In this document: positions 46,514-56,857 of the stretch, piece after piece
Position numbering within the stretch: the stretch's first letter is position 1
Layout: each line of letters starts with the position of its first letter
Assembly: GCF_027595985.1 (NCBI RefSeq)
Contig: NC_073304.1
Span: 139,177,211 to 139,241,210 of the forward strand
DNA from: Sorex araneus
Taxonomy: Eukaryota; Chordata; Mammalia; Eulipotyphla; Soricidae
DNA length: 64,000 nt
Direction: 5' to 3'
Program-made: the position numbers and the translations under genes
Notes under the pieces: generated by a model
What the model was told of the DNA's origin: nothing
The model's input: only the letters and a program-made list of their open reading frames with translations
Databases searched by the model: none

Positions 46514-46604
46514 CTTGTGGCAGACAATTTCCTTTTTACTCTCTTTCTACTTTTGGGCGTCATGGTTTGCAATAAAGATACTGGGAGGTCAACATGTTTG
46601 GTTC

Positions 46605-46965
46605 TTTTTTTTTTTTTTTTGCTTTTTGGGTCACACCCAGCAATGCTTAGGGGTTACTCCTGGCTTTGCACTCAGGAATTGCTCCTGGCAGTGCTTGGGG
46701 GACCATATGGGATGCCAGGGATCGAACCCTGGTTGGCCGTGTGCAAGGCAAACGCCCTCCCCGCTGTGCTATGGTTCTGGCCCCCGGTTCTTTATTTTTT
46801 TCTTCTTGGCCTACACCCAGAGATGCTCAGGGGTTACTCCTGGTTCTGCACTCAGGAAATACTCCAGACGGTGCTTGGGGAACCATATGGGATGCCAGGG
46901 ATCAAACCCGGTTGGCTGTGTGTAAGGTAAACACCCTCCTCACTGTACTATCACTACGGCCCCCA
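46605..46965 (-). mobile_element. two adjacent antisense SOR-type SINEs in L1
   Basis: GGTTCTTT occurs before, between and after the two copies, the signature of insertion into the same target twice. Confidence 0.88.
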
Positions 46966-47272
46966 TATTTGGTTCTTTATCTACATTCAGCACACATCTT
47001 CTATCCCGAGTGATCCCTCCAACCATCAACGACTTAGTAATCCCTTCTCTATCCCAGCTGCCTTCTCCTTCAGCTCATGAGGCTGCCTTCCAACTATGGG
47101 GTAATATTCCTGGCCCTTGTCTCTAGTGTCCTTGGGTGTTTGTCTCATATTATGTTATTTTATATTCCACAAATGAGTGCAGTTCTTCTATGTCTGTCCC
47201 TCTTTTTCTGACTCATTTCACTCAGCATGATACTCTCCATATCTATCCACATAAGCAAATTTCATGACTTCA

Positions 47273-47273
<1 letters not shown>

Positions 47274-47316
<43 letters not shown>

Positions 47317-47480
47317 TTTTTGGGTCACACCTGGCGATGCACAGGGGTTACTCCTGGCTCTGCACTCAGGAATTACCCCTGGCGGTGCTCAGGGGACCAT
47401 ATGGGATGCTGGGATTTGAACCCGGGTCGGCCGCGTGCAAGGCAAACGCCCTACCCGCTGTGCTATCTCTCCAGCCCCCA
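47274..47480 (-). mobile_element. SOR-type SINE, antisense, young, in L1
   Basis: CATGACTTCATCTTT flanks both ends. The T run is about 40, suggesting recent insertion. Confidence 0.95.
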
Positions 47481-48447
47481 TGACTTCATCTTTATTAGCA
47501 GCTGCATAATATTCCATTGTGTAGATGTACCAAAGTTTCTTTAACCAATCATCTTGTTCTCAGGCAGTCAGGTTGTTTCCAGGTTCTGGCTATTGTGAAC
47601 AGTACTGCAACGAACATACAGGTGCAGATGTACTTTCTACTGTGTTTTTTTTTTTTTTTTTGCATCTCTGGGATATATTCCCAGAAGTGGTATTGCTGGG
47701 TCATATGGAAGCTCAATTTCTAGTTTTTTGAGGAATGCCAATATTTCCAGAAAGTCTGGACCAGTCAGCATTCCCACCAACAATGAGACTCCCTTTCTCC
47801 CCACATTAATGTCAGCATTGCTGGTTCTTGTTCTTATTGATGTGTGCCAGTTTCTGTGGTGTAAGATGATATCTCATTGTTATTTTGATTTGCATCTCCC
47901 TGATGAGTAGTGATGTAGAGAATTCTTTTCATGTGCCTTTTGGCCATTTGTATTTTTTTTTTTTGAGGAAGTTTCTGCTTCTTTCTTTTCCCCATTTTTT
48001 TTGATGGGGTTGAAAGTTTTTTTTCTTATAAGGTTCTACCAGTGCCCTATATATATTGGATGGGTATTGGGTAAATAATTTTTCCCATTCAGTGGGCTTT
48101 CTCTGTTTTTTGGTCACTGTATCTTTTGAGGTGCAGAAGCTTATTAGTTTAATGTAGTCCCATTTGTTTATGTTTGTTTCCACTTGCTTGGTCTGTGGTG
48201 TTTCATCCTCAAAGATGTCTTTAGCTTCAATATCTTGGAGGGTTCTGTATACATTTTCCTCCGTGTACCTTAGGAATACAGGTCTGATATTGGGGTCCTT
48301 AATCCGCTTTGTTCTGACTTTTGTGCCTGGCATTAGGCAGGGGTCTGAGTTCAGTTTTTTGCAAGTAGCTGTCCAGTTTTCCCAACACCATTTATTGAAG
48401 AGGCTTTTTTTTGCCCCACTTAACATTTCTACTAAGCAAAATTATTT

Positions 48448-48800
48448 AATTAATTTTTTTCATGTCCACCCTTCTTCATATCTTCCCTCTTCCCTTTGTT
48501 ATTGCTGTTGATGCTAGTTGTTTCTCTTTATTTCTGGTTTTATTATTTACATTTCTGGGGTGACAATACAATTGATAATGGTTTTTCACGGACATAATTC
48601 CTACACCACACCCACCACTGCACTCCTCTCCCTCCCGCCAAACATCCTGCTCCCCCTCCCTCTAACCAGTCACCAATTCAACTGTATAGGCCAGTTATGT
48701 TGCCTCTGGATTTTTGATGCTACCCTGCTGTATATCTTTCAGTCCCACATATGAGAGAGATTATTCTGTATCTGTCCCTTACATTCTGACTGTCTTCTGG
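48448..48800 (-). mobile_element. L1 3' part, antisense fragment
   Basis: CCCACATATGAGAGAGATTA and the pyrimidine/C-rich inverted 3' UTR pattern indicate an older L1 end. Confidence 0.5.
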
Positions 48801-48804
48801 TTCA

Positions 48805-49900
48805 ACCTGTATGAGAAGCAATATGAATATTTCTCCAAAGAATAGGAATAGAAGTCCCATATGGTCCAGCAATATCACTTCTTGGCATCTATTCCCCAAA
48901 CACAGAGATGTTAATTCTAGAGGATAAATGCACACCTATGTTTATCACCGCACTTAGTACAATAGCCAAGATATAGAAACAACCCAAGTGCCCCACTACA
49001 GATGAGCAGATAAAGAAGCTGTGATATATGAACTAATCTCATAAAAGATGCCATGCTGATATAATTCCCAGGTAAACTTGTCTCCAGGTGAGGACTCTGG
49101 GGCCTTACTGGAATGGTTGTGGGTTGAATTCTCACACTTCCTAAGCCCCACCAGCCCCACCAACACCCCATATCCTCTGGCAAATAAATGACTCAGCTTC
49201 ACAGCTTCACTACTAATCTCAGAAGAGACATCAAGCTAATGAATTGACCCTGTTCGACAGCCCCTGGAGCATATAGCCATGTATATGGCAGTGCAACACC
49301 TCCAAATTTCACAATATTGACAGCCCAGAAGGAGCACAGCAGATTGGATGGGACAGCAGCAGAGAAGCCCACTAAGCTCAGGAAGTGGAAACAGAAACAG
49401 CAGGGGCTGGAGCGATAGCACAGCGGGTAGGGTATTTGCCTTGCATGAGGCTGACCTGGGTTTGATCCCCGGCATCCCATATGGTCCCCAAGCACTGACA
49501 GGAGTGATTCCTGAGTGCGGAGCCAGGAGTAATCTCTGAGCATCTCTGGGTTGACCCCCTTCTCAAAAAGAAAAAACAAACCAGTAACAGCAGACTCAGC
49601 TAGCAAAAGACAACTGAGGCAAGGACTTTGATAGCACCATTGTGAGATTTAATAATTTTCACAAATTTTCTTTTACTAAACATTTTTTTCATAATTTCAC
49701 TTGCCATTTTTGTTGTAATAAGCAATATAAATATAAATTACTTTGTGCTTGCTAAGGGGGCAGACTTAGGGGATTGGGTGGCAAACTAGAGACATTGGTA
49801 GAGGGAAGGTCATACTGTTGTTGGGGTTGGTATCGGAACATTGAACACCTGAAACGTTCAACGTTGTAAATCATGGAGTTCAAATAAAGTTTAAAATTAA
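48805..49900 (+). mobile_element. L1 ORF2 remnant with family X 3' end
   Basis: 48805-49035 matches the end of L1 ORF2 in sense (GTCCCATATGGTCCAGCAAT, AATAGCCAAGATATAGAAAC AACCCAAGTG). Family X 3' UTR follows to an AATAAAG end near 49888. The direct continuity suggests family X is an L1 3' UTR. A SOR SINE at 49403-49570 interrupts it. Confidence 0.65.
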
Positions 49901-50128
49901 AGGAAGAAGTTGTGGCATATGTACACAAATGAATACTGTGTAGCTCTAAGAAAGAACAAAATTTGGGCTGGAGCGATATTACAACCTTGCACACTGCGGA
50001 CCTGGGTTTGAGATCCAGCATCCAATATGATCCTCTGAGCCTTGCCAGGAGTGATCCCTGAGCACAGAGCCAGGAACCAGTCATGAGCACCAACGGGCGT
50101 GACCCCAAAACAAAACAAAACAAAACAA
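49403..50128 (+). mobile_element. two sense SOR-type SINEs
   Basis: 49403-49570 (within family X) and 49967-50128. The second is flanked by AAGAAAGAACAAAA on both sides. Confidence 0.88.
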
Positions 50129-50327
50129 GAAAGAACAAAAGTATGCAATTTGCAGTAACATAGAAGATATCATGCTGAGAGTAAGGCCTGTCAGAATGAT
50201 GTTAGTTATTTCAGTGATGGGGATGGGGACTACTCCCCTGACTGCAGATTTTCTTTTTTTTTTCTCTTTCTTTTTAGCGAAGCAAGAGTTTTTAATGAAC
50301 AAAATTTACTTAGAAAGATATGAGGGG

Positions 50328-50498
50328 TGGGGTCAGAGAGATACTACCATAGATAAGGCTTTTGCCATGCACACATCAGTCTGGGGGATCCCCATATGGG
50401 AATATAGTTCCTGGAGTCCAGTAGGAGTGATTCCTGAGTGCAGAACTAGGAGTTACCCTTGAGCATCGCTGGATGTGGCCCAAAAACCAGAAGAAATA

Positions 50499-50505
<7 letters not shown>
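50328..50505 (+). mobile_element. diverged SOR-type SINE with expanded tail
   Basis: Sense copy whose A-rich tail passes directly into the purine microsatellite. Confidence 0.8.
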
Positions 50506-50565
<60 letters not shown>

Positions 50566-50608
50566 GAAGGAAGGAAGGAAGGAAGGAAGGAAGGAAGGAA
50601 GGAAGGAA

Positions 50609-50706
<98 letters not shown>

Positions 50707-50785
50707 AGGGAGGGAGGGAGGGAGGGAGGGAGGGAGGGAGGGAGGGAGGGAGGGAGGGAGGGAGGGAGGGAGGGAGGGAAAGAGA
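50500..50785 (+). repeat. (GAAA)n(GGAA)n(GAAA)n(GGGA)n tract
   Basis: About 285 bp of pure purine in four successive blocks of homogeneous tetranucleotides. It lies at the 3' end of a SINE, so probably grew from its tail. Confidence 0.97.
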
Positions 50786-51265
50786 GAATACATGCTCAAG
50801 AGAGAACACAGGCCTCTCAAAGGTGGAAAAAGGCCATAAACAAAGAGGCATAGAGACAAGCAAGCAAGATTCGTAGGAGGAAACAGGGCCCTGCAAGCCC
50901 CGGGTGACTCTCAGGAGGAGGTTCTATGCAATTCCTCCTTGCATCCTGCCTTAAGCTGTGCTGCTTGCACATGTGGCCCAGGTACTCACCATGGCTCATA
51001 CTCCTTAGTTACAGAGCTTGCTGAGGGTCTCACTCTTGGCTGTGATGCCCACTGAGGGGACAGTGCACTGAGGTGTCACTCACAGGTTCAGCAGGGGCTG
51101 CACTCGTGGGCATGGCCCTTGCACAACTTGATTTCTTCAGTGGCAGTGTTCACTGAGGTCATACACCTGACTGCAGCGCGACCCCGGACGACTTGCCGAG
51201 ACCCAGACTGCAGAGAGCAATATGGCCTGGCCAAACAGCAGAGCTGCCAGGTGTGCTAGAAATTT
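50786..51265. other. intergenic unique sequence
   Basis: No feature recognised. Confidence 0.4.
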
Positions 51266-51271
51266 GAGCCC

Positions 51272-51590
51272 TTGGCAACAGAAAGTTAGTACTAAGCCTT
51301 GCACACAGCTCACCTGATGCAATCCCTGGTACCTCGCATGTGGTCCCCCCAACTCCACCAGGAGTGATCCCTGAGTACAGAGCCAGGGGTAAAGCCTGTG
51401 TACCTTTGAGCATGGCCCCAAAGCAAAGAAACAGCAAAGGTCTAGAGAGACAGTACAGCGGGTAACGTGCTTGTCTTGCATGCAGCACAAATCCTGGCAT
51501 CCTATTTGGTCCGCAGACCTGCTAGGTATGGTCTCTAAGTGCAGAGACAGCAGTAAGCCCTGAGCACTACTAGGTGTTCCTTCTCAGCCC
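51272..51590 (+). mobile_element. two diverged sense SOR-type SINEs
   Basis: About 51272-51425 and 51437-51590. Confidence 0.65.
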
Positions 51591-51763
51591 AAACTCAGAA
51601 GTTCCCAAACTTGATCAAGTTTTTGAATCCCCCAAAAGAGGTCACTAACACGCATTGTGTTTTCATTTCCATGTGTCCTCTTCTATTCCTTGAAGTAGTG
51701 TTTTCTAGTTTTATTTGTATAGGTCTTTTACCTCTTTGGATAAGCTGATTCTATGTACTTGAT

Positions 51764-51940
51764 TTTTTTTTTTTTTGCTTTTTGGGTCACACCCGGCAAT
51801 GCACAGGGGTCATTCTTGGCTCATGCACTCAGGAATTACCCGTGGGGGTGCTCAGGGGACCATATGGGATGCTGGGATTCGAACCCAGGTTGGCCGCGTG
51901 CAAGGCAAACGCCCTACCCGCTGTGCTATCACTCCAGCCC
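51764..51940 (-). mobile_element. SOR-type SINE, antisense, in L1
   Basis: TGTACTTGATTTTTT flanks both sides. Confidence 0.94.
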
Positions 51941-52021
51941 CTGTACTTGATTTTTTGAGGCATAGTGTGACTGAGATTTTAAAATATTTTAAAATATTTC
52001 TTTCTTATTCAATATTTGCAT

Positions 52022-52266
52022 GGTCTGGAGTGATAGCACAGCAGTAGGGCATTCACCTTCCATGTGGCCGACCTGTGTTCAATTCCTTTGCCCCTCTCGG
52101 AGAGCCTGGCAACCTACCGAGAGTATCGCGCCCACACGGCAGAGCCTGGCAAGCTACCTGTGGCATATTGGATATGCCAAAAACAGTAACAATAAGTCTT
52201 ATAATGAGAGATGTTACTGGTGCCCGCTTGAACAAATTGATGAGCAACAGGATGACAATGACAGTG
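52022..52266 (+). mobile_element. RTE-tailed SINE with duplication, in L1
   Basis: ATTCAATATTTG occurs directly before and after the element. One frame of the tail reads WCPLEQIDEQQDDNDSD, matching the RTE protein C-terminus. It ends GACAATGACAGTG with no A tail. Confidence 0.94.
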
Positions 52267-53029
52267 ATTCAATATTTGTATAGAGGAAAGTCATGGACTT
52301 TTGCATGTTAATTGTGTAACTTGCTACTTAATTATACAAATCTACTGTTTCTAGGAGCTTTGTTTTAGGGTTTTCCAACACGGTATCATGTCATCCTCAA
52401 ATAGTGAGAGCTTGACTTGTTCCTTTCCTATCTGGATGCTCTTAGTATCTTTTCTTATGTAATTACTATGGCAAGTAAATATATTGAATTGAAGTGTAAA
52501 TATATTGAATTGAAGTGGTGAGAGGAGGAAACCTTGTCTTGTGCCTGATCTTAGAGGGAAAGATTTTAGTTTTTTTCCCTTTGAGTGTAATTTTTACTGT
52601 GGGACTGTGGTAAATCACTTTGACTATCTTGAGGAGAGTTCCTTCAATTCACATTATGTTAAGAGGTGTTTTTTGTTTGTTTGTTTGTTTTATCACAAAT
52701 GGGTGCTAGATCTTGTCAAATGTTTTATTTTTTGTCTATTGATATTAACATATTTTTTGCTTCTTCTTTATTCATATTACATTGACTTTTGTAAGTTAAA
52801 CCACCATCCTTGCATTTCCGAGATGACTTCCACTTGGTCATGGTGTTTGATTGTTTTGATGAGTTGTTGGATTTGATTCACCATCCATGATTTAGCTAGA
52901 GGCTTGTTCCCAGTTGATGTTGTCCTCACTTTAGGACCTAGGTTGAAGGGTAAAGCTGCTACATTTCTCAAAGCTTTCCTCTCTTCCCCCCTTTTGCAGT
53001 GTGAGGGATTGGCAAATTTTTATTTTTAA

Positions 53030-54020
53030 AATTTGGCCACATTCCACAGCTGCCACCATGCAAACAACAGCCCACTACACAGCTTCATGACCAATGTCAG
53101 AAGAGGTGCAAACCAAGCTGCTGAAACTCATTTGTATAGCAGTCTTCGGGCTGAGAGCTCTGGTGAGCTCTCACGAGGGAGACAGCCCAAGACCCCACTC
53201 TACTGAAGCCCTGGCAGTTGCACCCACACCTCACAACTATCACTATGCAAACCATGCAAACATCTCACAAATAATCTCTGCAGAGACTGCAAGCTGATTA
53301 AAATTCTAGGCACAGCAGTGATTGGGCTGAAATTTCTAGGATCTTCTTGGAGTAGGAGTGGACAGTCTCCTCCCACCTCTCGCCTTCCACCCCCCACACC
53401 TGTGCTGCTGATAGCCCCAGTAGCGGCAGCCACACCACACAGCCACCAGGTAGGCAACAGCCCAGATTCAGAACTTCACAATTAATGTTGGACGAGATGC
53501 AACTCAAACCGATGAAGCTCATAAGTACACTAGTCTTTGGGCTGGAAACTCAGGTTGCCCCTTTGGGAGGACAGTGGACCGAGAATTGTCCCAGTACTAC
53601 AGATCCTGGAGTTCCCGGAGTATGCAGCCCTGACATCTCCAAATTCCACAATATTGATAACCTACTAGGAGCACAGCAAATTAGATGAAAAAATAGTATA
53701 GCCAAGTAAGCTCAATAAACAAAAATATGAGACAGATGGCTCAAGTAGCAACAAACAGCTCAGTAAACCCTCAGACAATTACTTTAATAACTCATTTTAA
53801 GAGAATAATGTTCCTTAATGGCACTATTTTTTCAATAACTCCATATGCCATTTTGTTGTAACAAACAATATGAAATAAACTATTTTATGTGTGATAAGCC
53901 TTGGTAGGTGGATGGGAAATTGGTTACAATGGTGGGATTTGTGTTGGAGTATTAAATGCCTGATACAACTGTATTATGAACTTTGTAAATCACAGTGTTT
54001 AAATAAAGTTAAAAAATTTA
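53030..54020 (+). mobile_element. family X LINE 3' end with internal tandem units
   Basis: Three related ~175-210 bp units start near 53090, 53270 and 53480. Each has an AGA(G)(A)TGCAA-like motif followed by (C)TTCGGGCTGAGAGCTC or similar. The 3' part matches 39.1-39.45 and 49.3-49.9 kb and ends AATAAAG. Confidence 0.65.
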
Positions 54021-54027
54021 AAAATAA

Positions 54028-54100
54028 CAGGTGAGGATCAGGGAGGCTCAGCAGTGGAGCACTTATCTTGCATATGTGAAGAAAGTCTACGAACTCCATG
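54028..54100 (+). mobile_element. ID-like SINE fragment
   Basis: CAGGGAGGCTCAGCAGTGGAG and CTTGCATATGTGA resemble an ID-type head. Confidence 0.4.
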
Positions 54101-54209
54101 ACATAGCACAGCACTCAAGGTATTTATTTCACACACAAATACAACATACAAAATTACACAACTAAAAAGGCATTTTTTTTCCACAAAGAAATAAAATTTA
54201 GGGAAATAT

Positions 54210-54790
54210 TTTTTAATTTTTATTTAATTAAAGAACGGAAATTTACAAAATTGTTGATAATTGGGTTTAGGAATACAATATTTCAACACCATTTCCTCCA
54301 TCAGTGTCAACTTCCCTCCACCAGTGTTCCCATGCTCCCTCCTACCCCATCCCACTCCCTTGACAGTCACATTTCAAAGTTCTGTGGTTGTATTTTAGAT
54401 CTCAAGCTTTCAGTGTTGTTGAGTTTGTGCTTCTGGTATGTAGCTATATCACTGTTCCACTTACCCGGTATAACAGAGACCCCCTAGCCCCTGTTACCCC
54501 GTTACTTCCTTTTCTCATCTTCTTCCCTGCCACTTTGATTTCTTTCCTTCTCTCTCTTCTCTTCCCTATACTTTGGGGCCAAAGATAATATAGGCATCCC
54601 CCCATTTACTACATTTTCTTATCCAGCTATTCTATAGACCACTGATAAGTGAGCTAAGATATGGAATCAACCTAGGTGTCCAACAACAGATTTATATATT
54701 ATGAATATGTTGTATATGTTTTTCACAAGGTGAACATGTTATCATGGTTTACAGACAAGAAATAAAACATAATGACTATACCAGATGCTC
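54210..54790. mobile_element. L1 fragments in opposite orientation
   Basis: 54210-54590 is an inverted L1 3' end (TTGTTGATAATTGGGTTTAG onward). 54640-54720 reads as sense L1 ORF2 (ATGGAATCAACCTAGGTGTC). Confidence 0.55.
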
Positions 54791-54861
54791 TCTCATATTT
54801 CACCATCCCTCTCTCAAGAGTAAACACAACTCTGATTAAATCATCCATCAGTTTTGCCTAT

Positions 54862-55035
54862 TTGGGCTGGGAAGGGGTCATACATAGCTAGTGATGCTCA
54901 GGGATTACTTCTGGCTCTGCACTCAGGAATTGGTCCTGACAATGTTTGGGGGGCCATATGAAGAGCTACGAACTAAACCTGAATCTCCCACATGTAAAGT
55001 AAGTGTTTTACCCACTGTACTATCTCTCCAGCCCC
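54862..55035 (-). mobile_element. SOR-type SINE, antisense
   Basis: Inverted diverged copy ending CTATCTCTCCAGCCCC. Confidence 0.8.
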
Positions 55036-55066
55036 AAATTTGCCTATTTTTGAACTTTATACATTA

Positions 55067-55101
55067 AGATACTATACTTGATCTTAGCCAAAAGGCCGAG
55101 A
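55067..55101 (-). pseudogene. RNU2: U2 snRNA 5'-end fragment
   Basis: The minus strand reads TCTCGGCCTTTTGGCTAAGA followed by TCAAGTATAGTATCT. This matches the first part of U2 snRNA from about nucleotide 6 to 40, with one change in the branch-point recognition region (GTAGTA becomes ATAGTA). It is only ~35 bp and has no promoter, so it is a retroposed fragment. It shares one insertion with the adjoining SINE. Confidence 0.85.
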
Positions 55102-55352
55102 GGGCTGGAGCGATAGCACAGCAGGTAGGGCGTTTGCCCGTGTGCAAGGCAAACACCCGACCCGGGTTCGATTCCTCCATCCCTCTCGGAGTCTGGCAAG
55201 CTACTGAGAGTATCTCGCCCATTATGGCAGAGCCTGGCAAGCTACCTGTGGCATATTCGGTATGCCAAAAACAGTAACAAGAAGTCTCACAACGGAGATG
55301 TTACTGGTGCCCGCAAGAGCAAATCGATGAACAATGGGACAATTGTGCTCTA
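55102..55352 (+). mobile_element. RTE-tailed SINE joined to the U2 fragment
   Basis: ATACATTAAGA at 55059-55069 and 55353-55363 flanks the U2 fragment plus SINE as a single unit. In the head, GTTTGCC is followed by CGTGTGCAAGGCAAAC, an inverted repeat that replaces the normal CTTGCACGCGG segment. Confidence 0.88.
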
Positions 55353-55363
55353 ATACATTAAGA

Positions 55364-56110
55364 ATTGATAGAGCTCTGAAGCAACCAGAATGCTTCTATA
55401 CTATGATATATGAACTTATCATGTCTAATTCGTTCATTCCACTTTGTAAGACTTATCATTGTTCTTGCACGTCATAAACAAGCAATAACATTTAATTGTG
55501 TGATTTTTGATATTATAAGTACTTGCTTACTCATTATATCATTAATGGACATTACTGCCAGTATCTGCCTATTCAGAGTACTGCTTCTGATACTAGAGTA
55601 TATACAGTATAGAGTATATACAGTATACAGTACTAGAGTATATATCGTATACTCTATACTAGTATAACTAGTGTATATGTTGCATTTATCTTGATATTTA
55701 ATTTGAGAGGCACAGTTGGTTCCTTGGGGAGAGTAGATGTATGCTTAGTCTGGCTACCATCAAACACTTCTCCAGAATGGCTGTACCTCTTTACACCTCG
55801 CAACCATTAGCAACGTGTGGAAGTTCTGGCTGCTCCACATTTCCATTCCAGCAACACATAGGACCTCAAGAAGTGAGTTCAGTCAAGTTGGACTTTGCTG
55901 AGAACATATGGACAAAATAATTTCTGTTTTCAAAGGTTACATGCTCTCTGAAGAGATGCATATAATGTATGATCTCATTCCCTGTTCTCTCATTCACTGG
56001 ACCAGGGAGCTCAATTGGCAGCCCAACACATTTTATAACCCAGATATAAAACTATAGAGATTTTAGAGATAAAGTTGTGGATTTATTTAATTCTAGAAAA
56101 AAAGAGAACT
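55364..56110. other. AT-rich sequence with an old L1 piece
   Basis: 55745-55870 resembles inverted L1 ORF2 (CTTCTCCAGAATGGCTGTAC). 55598-55665 is an AT-rich inverted repeat. Nothing else recognised. Confidence 0.45.
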
Positions 56111-56335
56111 AGGGTCAGAGAGTGAGAGAGAAAGAGAGAAAAAGGAGAGAAAGGGGAGAGGAAGAGAGGGGATAGAGAGCCCAGAAGTTTAGGTGATTGT
56201 TCTGCATGTATTTGACTCTGATTTGATCCCTGTCACTTGATATGGTCCCCTGAGAACCACCAGGAATGATCCTTGAGCACAGAGCCAAGAATAAGTTGTG
56301 AGCACAGCTAAGTATGGCCCAACTCCCCTCCTCAA
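56110..56335 (+). mobile_element. SOR-type SINE with internal purine expansion
   Basis: The head GGGTCAGAGAGTGAGAGAGA has expanded to ~65 bp of GA-rich sequence before the normal middle and 3' part. Confidence 0.7.
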
Positions 56336-56612
56336 AAGGAATATTCAACAACACAAAGCCAATATTTACCCATAAAAATAATTAGATGGCATTCATAATG
56401 AGTAGCTCCTAATATAAAATAATTAGATGGAGATCATTATGAGTAGTTCCTAACCCATCGTTCCCACCATTCCCTACGCCTAATATCACCAACCTGTTTC
56501 ATTCATTTGTCTTAGCTCCACCATAGTAGATAATTAAGATTCAGTACACACAGAACTCTCCCCATGTTTCCTCCTGAACCTTATCAAGACGTCCGAAATG
56601 ACCCACCAAGGG

Positions 56613-56776
56613 GCTGGAGCGATAGCACAGCAGGTAGGGTGTTTGCCTTGCACGAGGCTGACCCGGGTTCGATTCTCAGCATCCCATATGGTCCCCTGAG
56701 CACCGCCAGAGGTAATTCCTGAGCCAGGAGTGACCTCTGTGCATCATCGGGTGTGTCCCAAAAAGCAAATAAAAAG
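56613..56776 (+). mobile_element. SOR-type SINE
   Basis: GACCCACCAAGG before and after (second copy 56777-56788) is a 12 bp duplication. GAGTGCA is missing from the middle. Confidence 0.93.
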
Positions 56777-56857
56777 ACCCACCAAGGTATGCCTAATGCT
56801 TGGTAATATATGAGGAATGTATCCAAAATATTTTCTCTGCTCTAAAATCACCTGTAT

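Larger units (their letters stand above)
44559..48431 (-). mobile_element. L1 insertion, 5'-truncated, with 16 bp duplication
   Basis: CTAAGCAAAATTATTT at 44543-44558 and 48432-48447 bounds the whole block. The 3' end (A tail inverted, ATTGAATCACCATGG) is at 44559. The ORF2 C-terminal part is at 47930-48426 on the minus strand and encodes SLFNKWCWENWTATCKK and NKWDYIKLISFC, typical of L1 ORF2. Stops and frameshifts are present. Later insertions lie inside: a composite element (44733-46513) and SINEs at 46605-46785, 46795-46965 and 47275-47480. Confidence 0.88.
51690..52980 (-). mobile_element. L1 ORF2 fragment, antisense, with two nested SINEs
   Basis: The inverted reverse-transcriptase region is recognisable: TTAGAGGGAAAGATTTTAGT, CTTGTCAAATGTTTTATTTT and CACTTGGTCATGGTGTTTGA occur in the order of inverted L1 ORF2. 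A SOR SINE (51764-51940) and an RTE-tailed SINE (52022-52266) are inserted. Confidence 0.8.

Noticed and set aside
48448..49035. Antisense L1 next to sense L1 as a single twin-primed (5'-inverted) insertion
   Set aside because: In twin priming the inverted part comes from further 5' in the element. Here the inverted part is nearer the 3' end than the sense part, so two separate insertions fit better.
50446..50896. Ser/Phe/Leu- and Lys/Glu-rich open frames over the purine tract
   Set aside because: Pure translations of tetranucleotide repeats on both strands.
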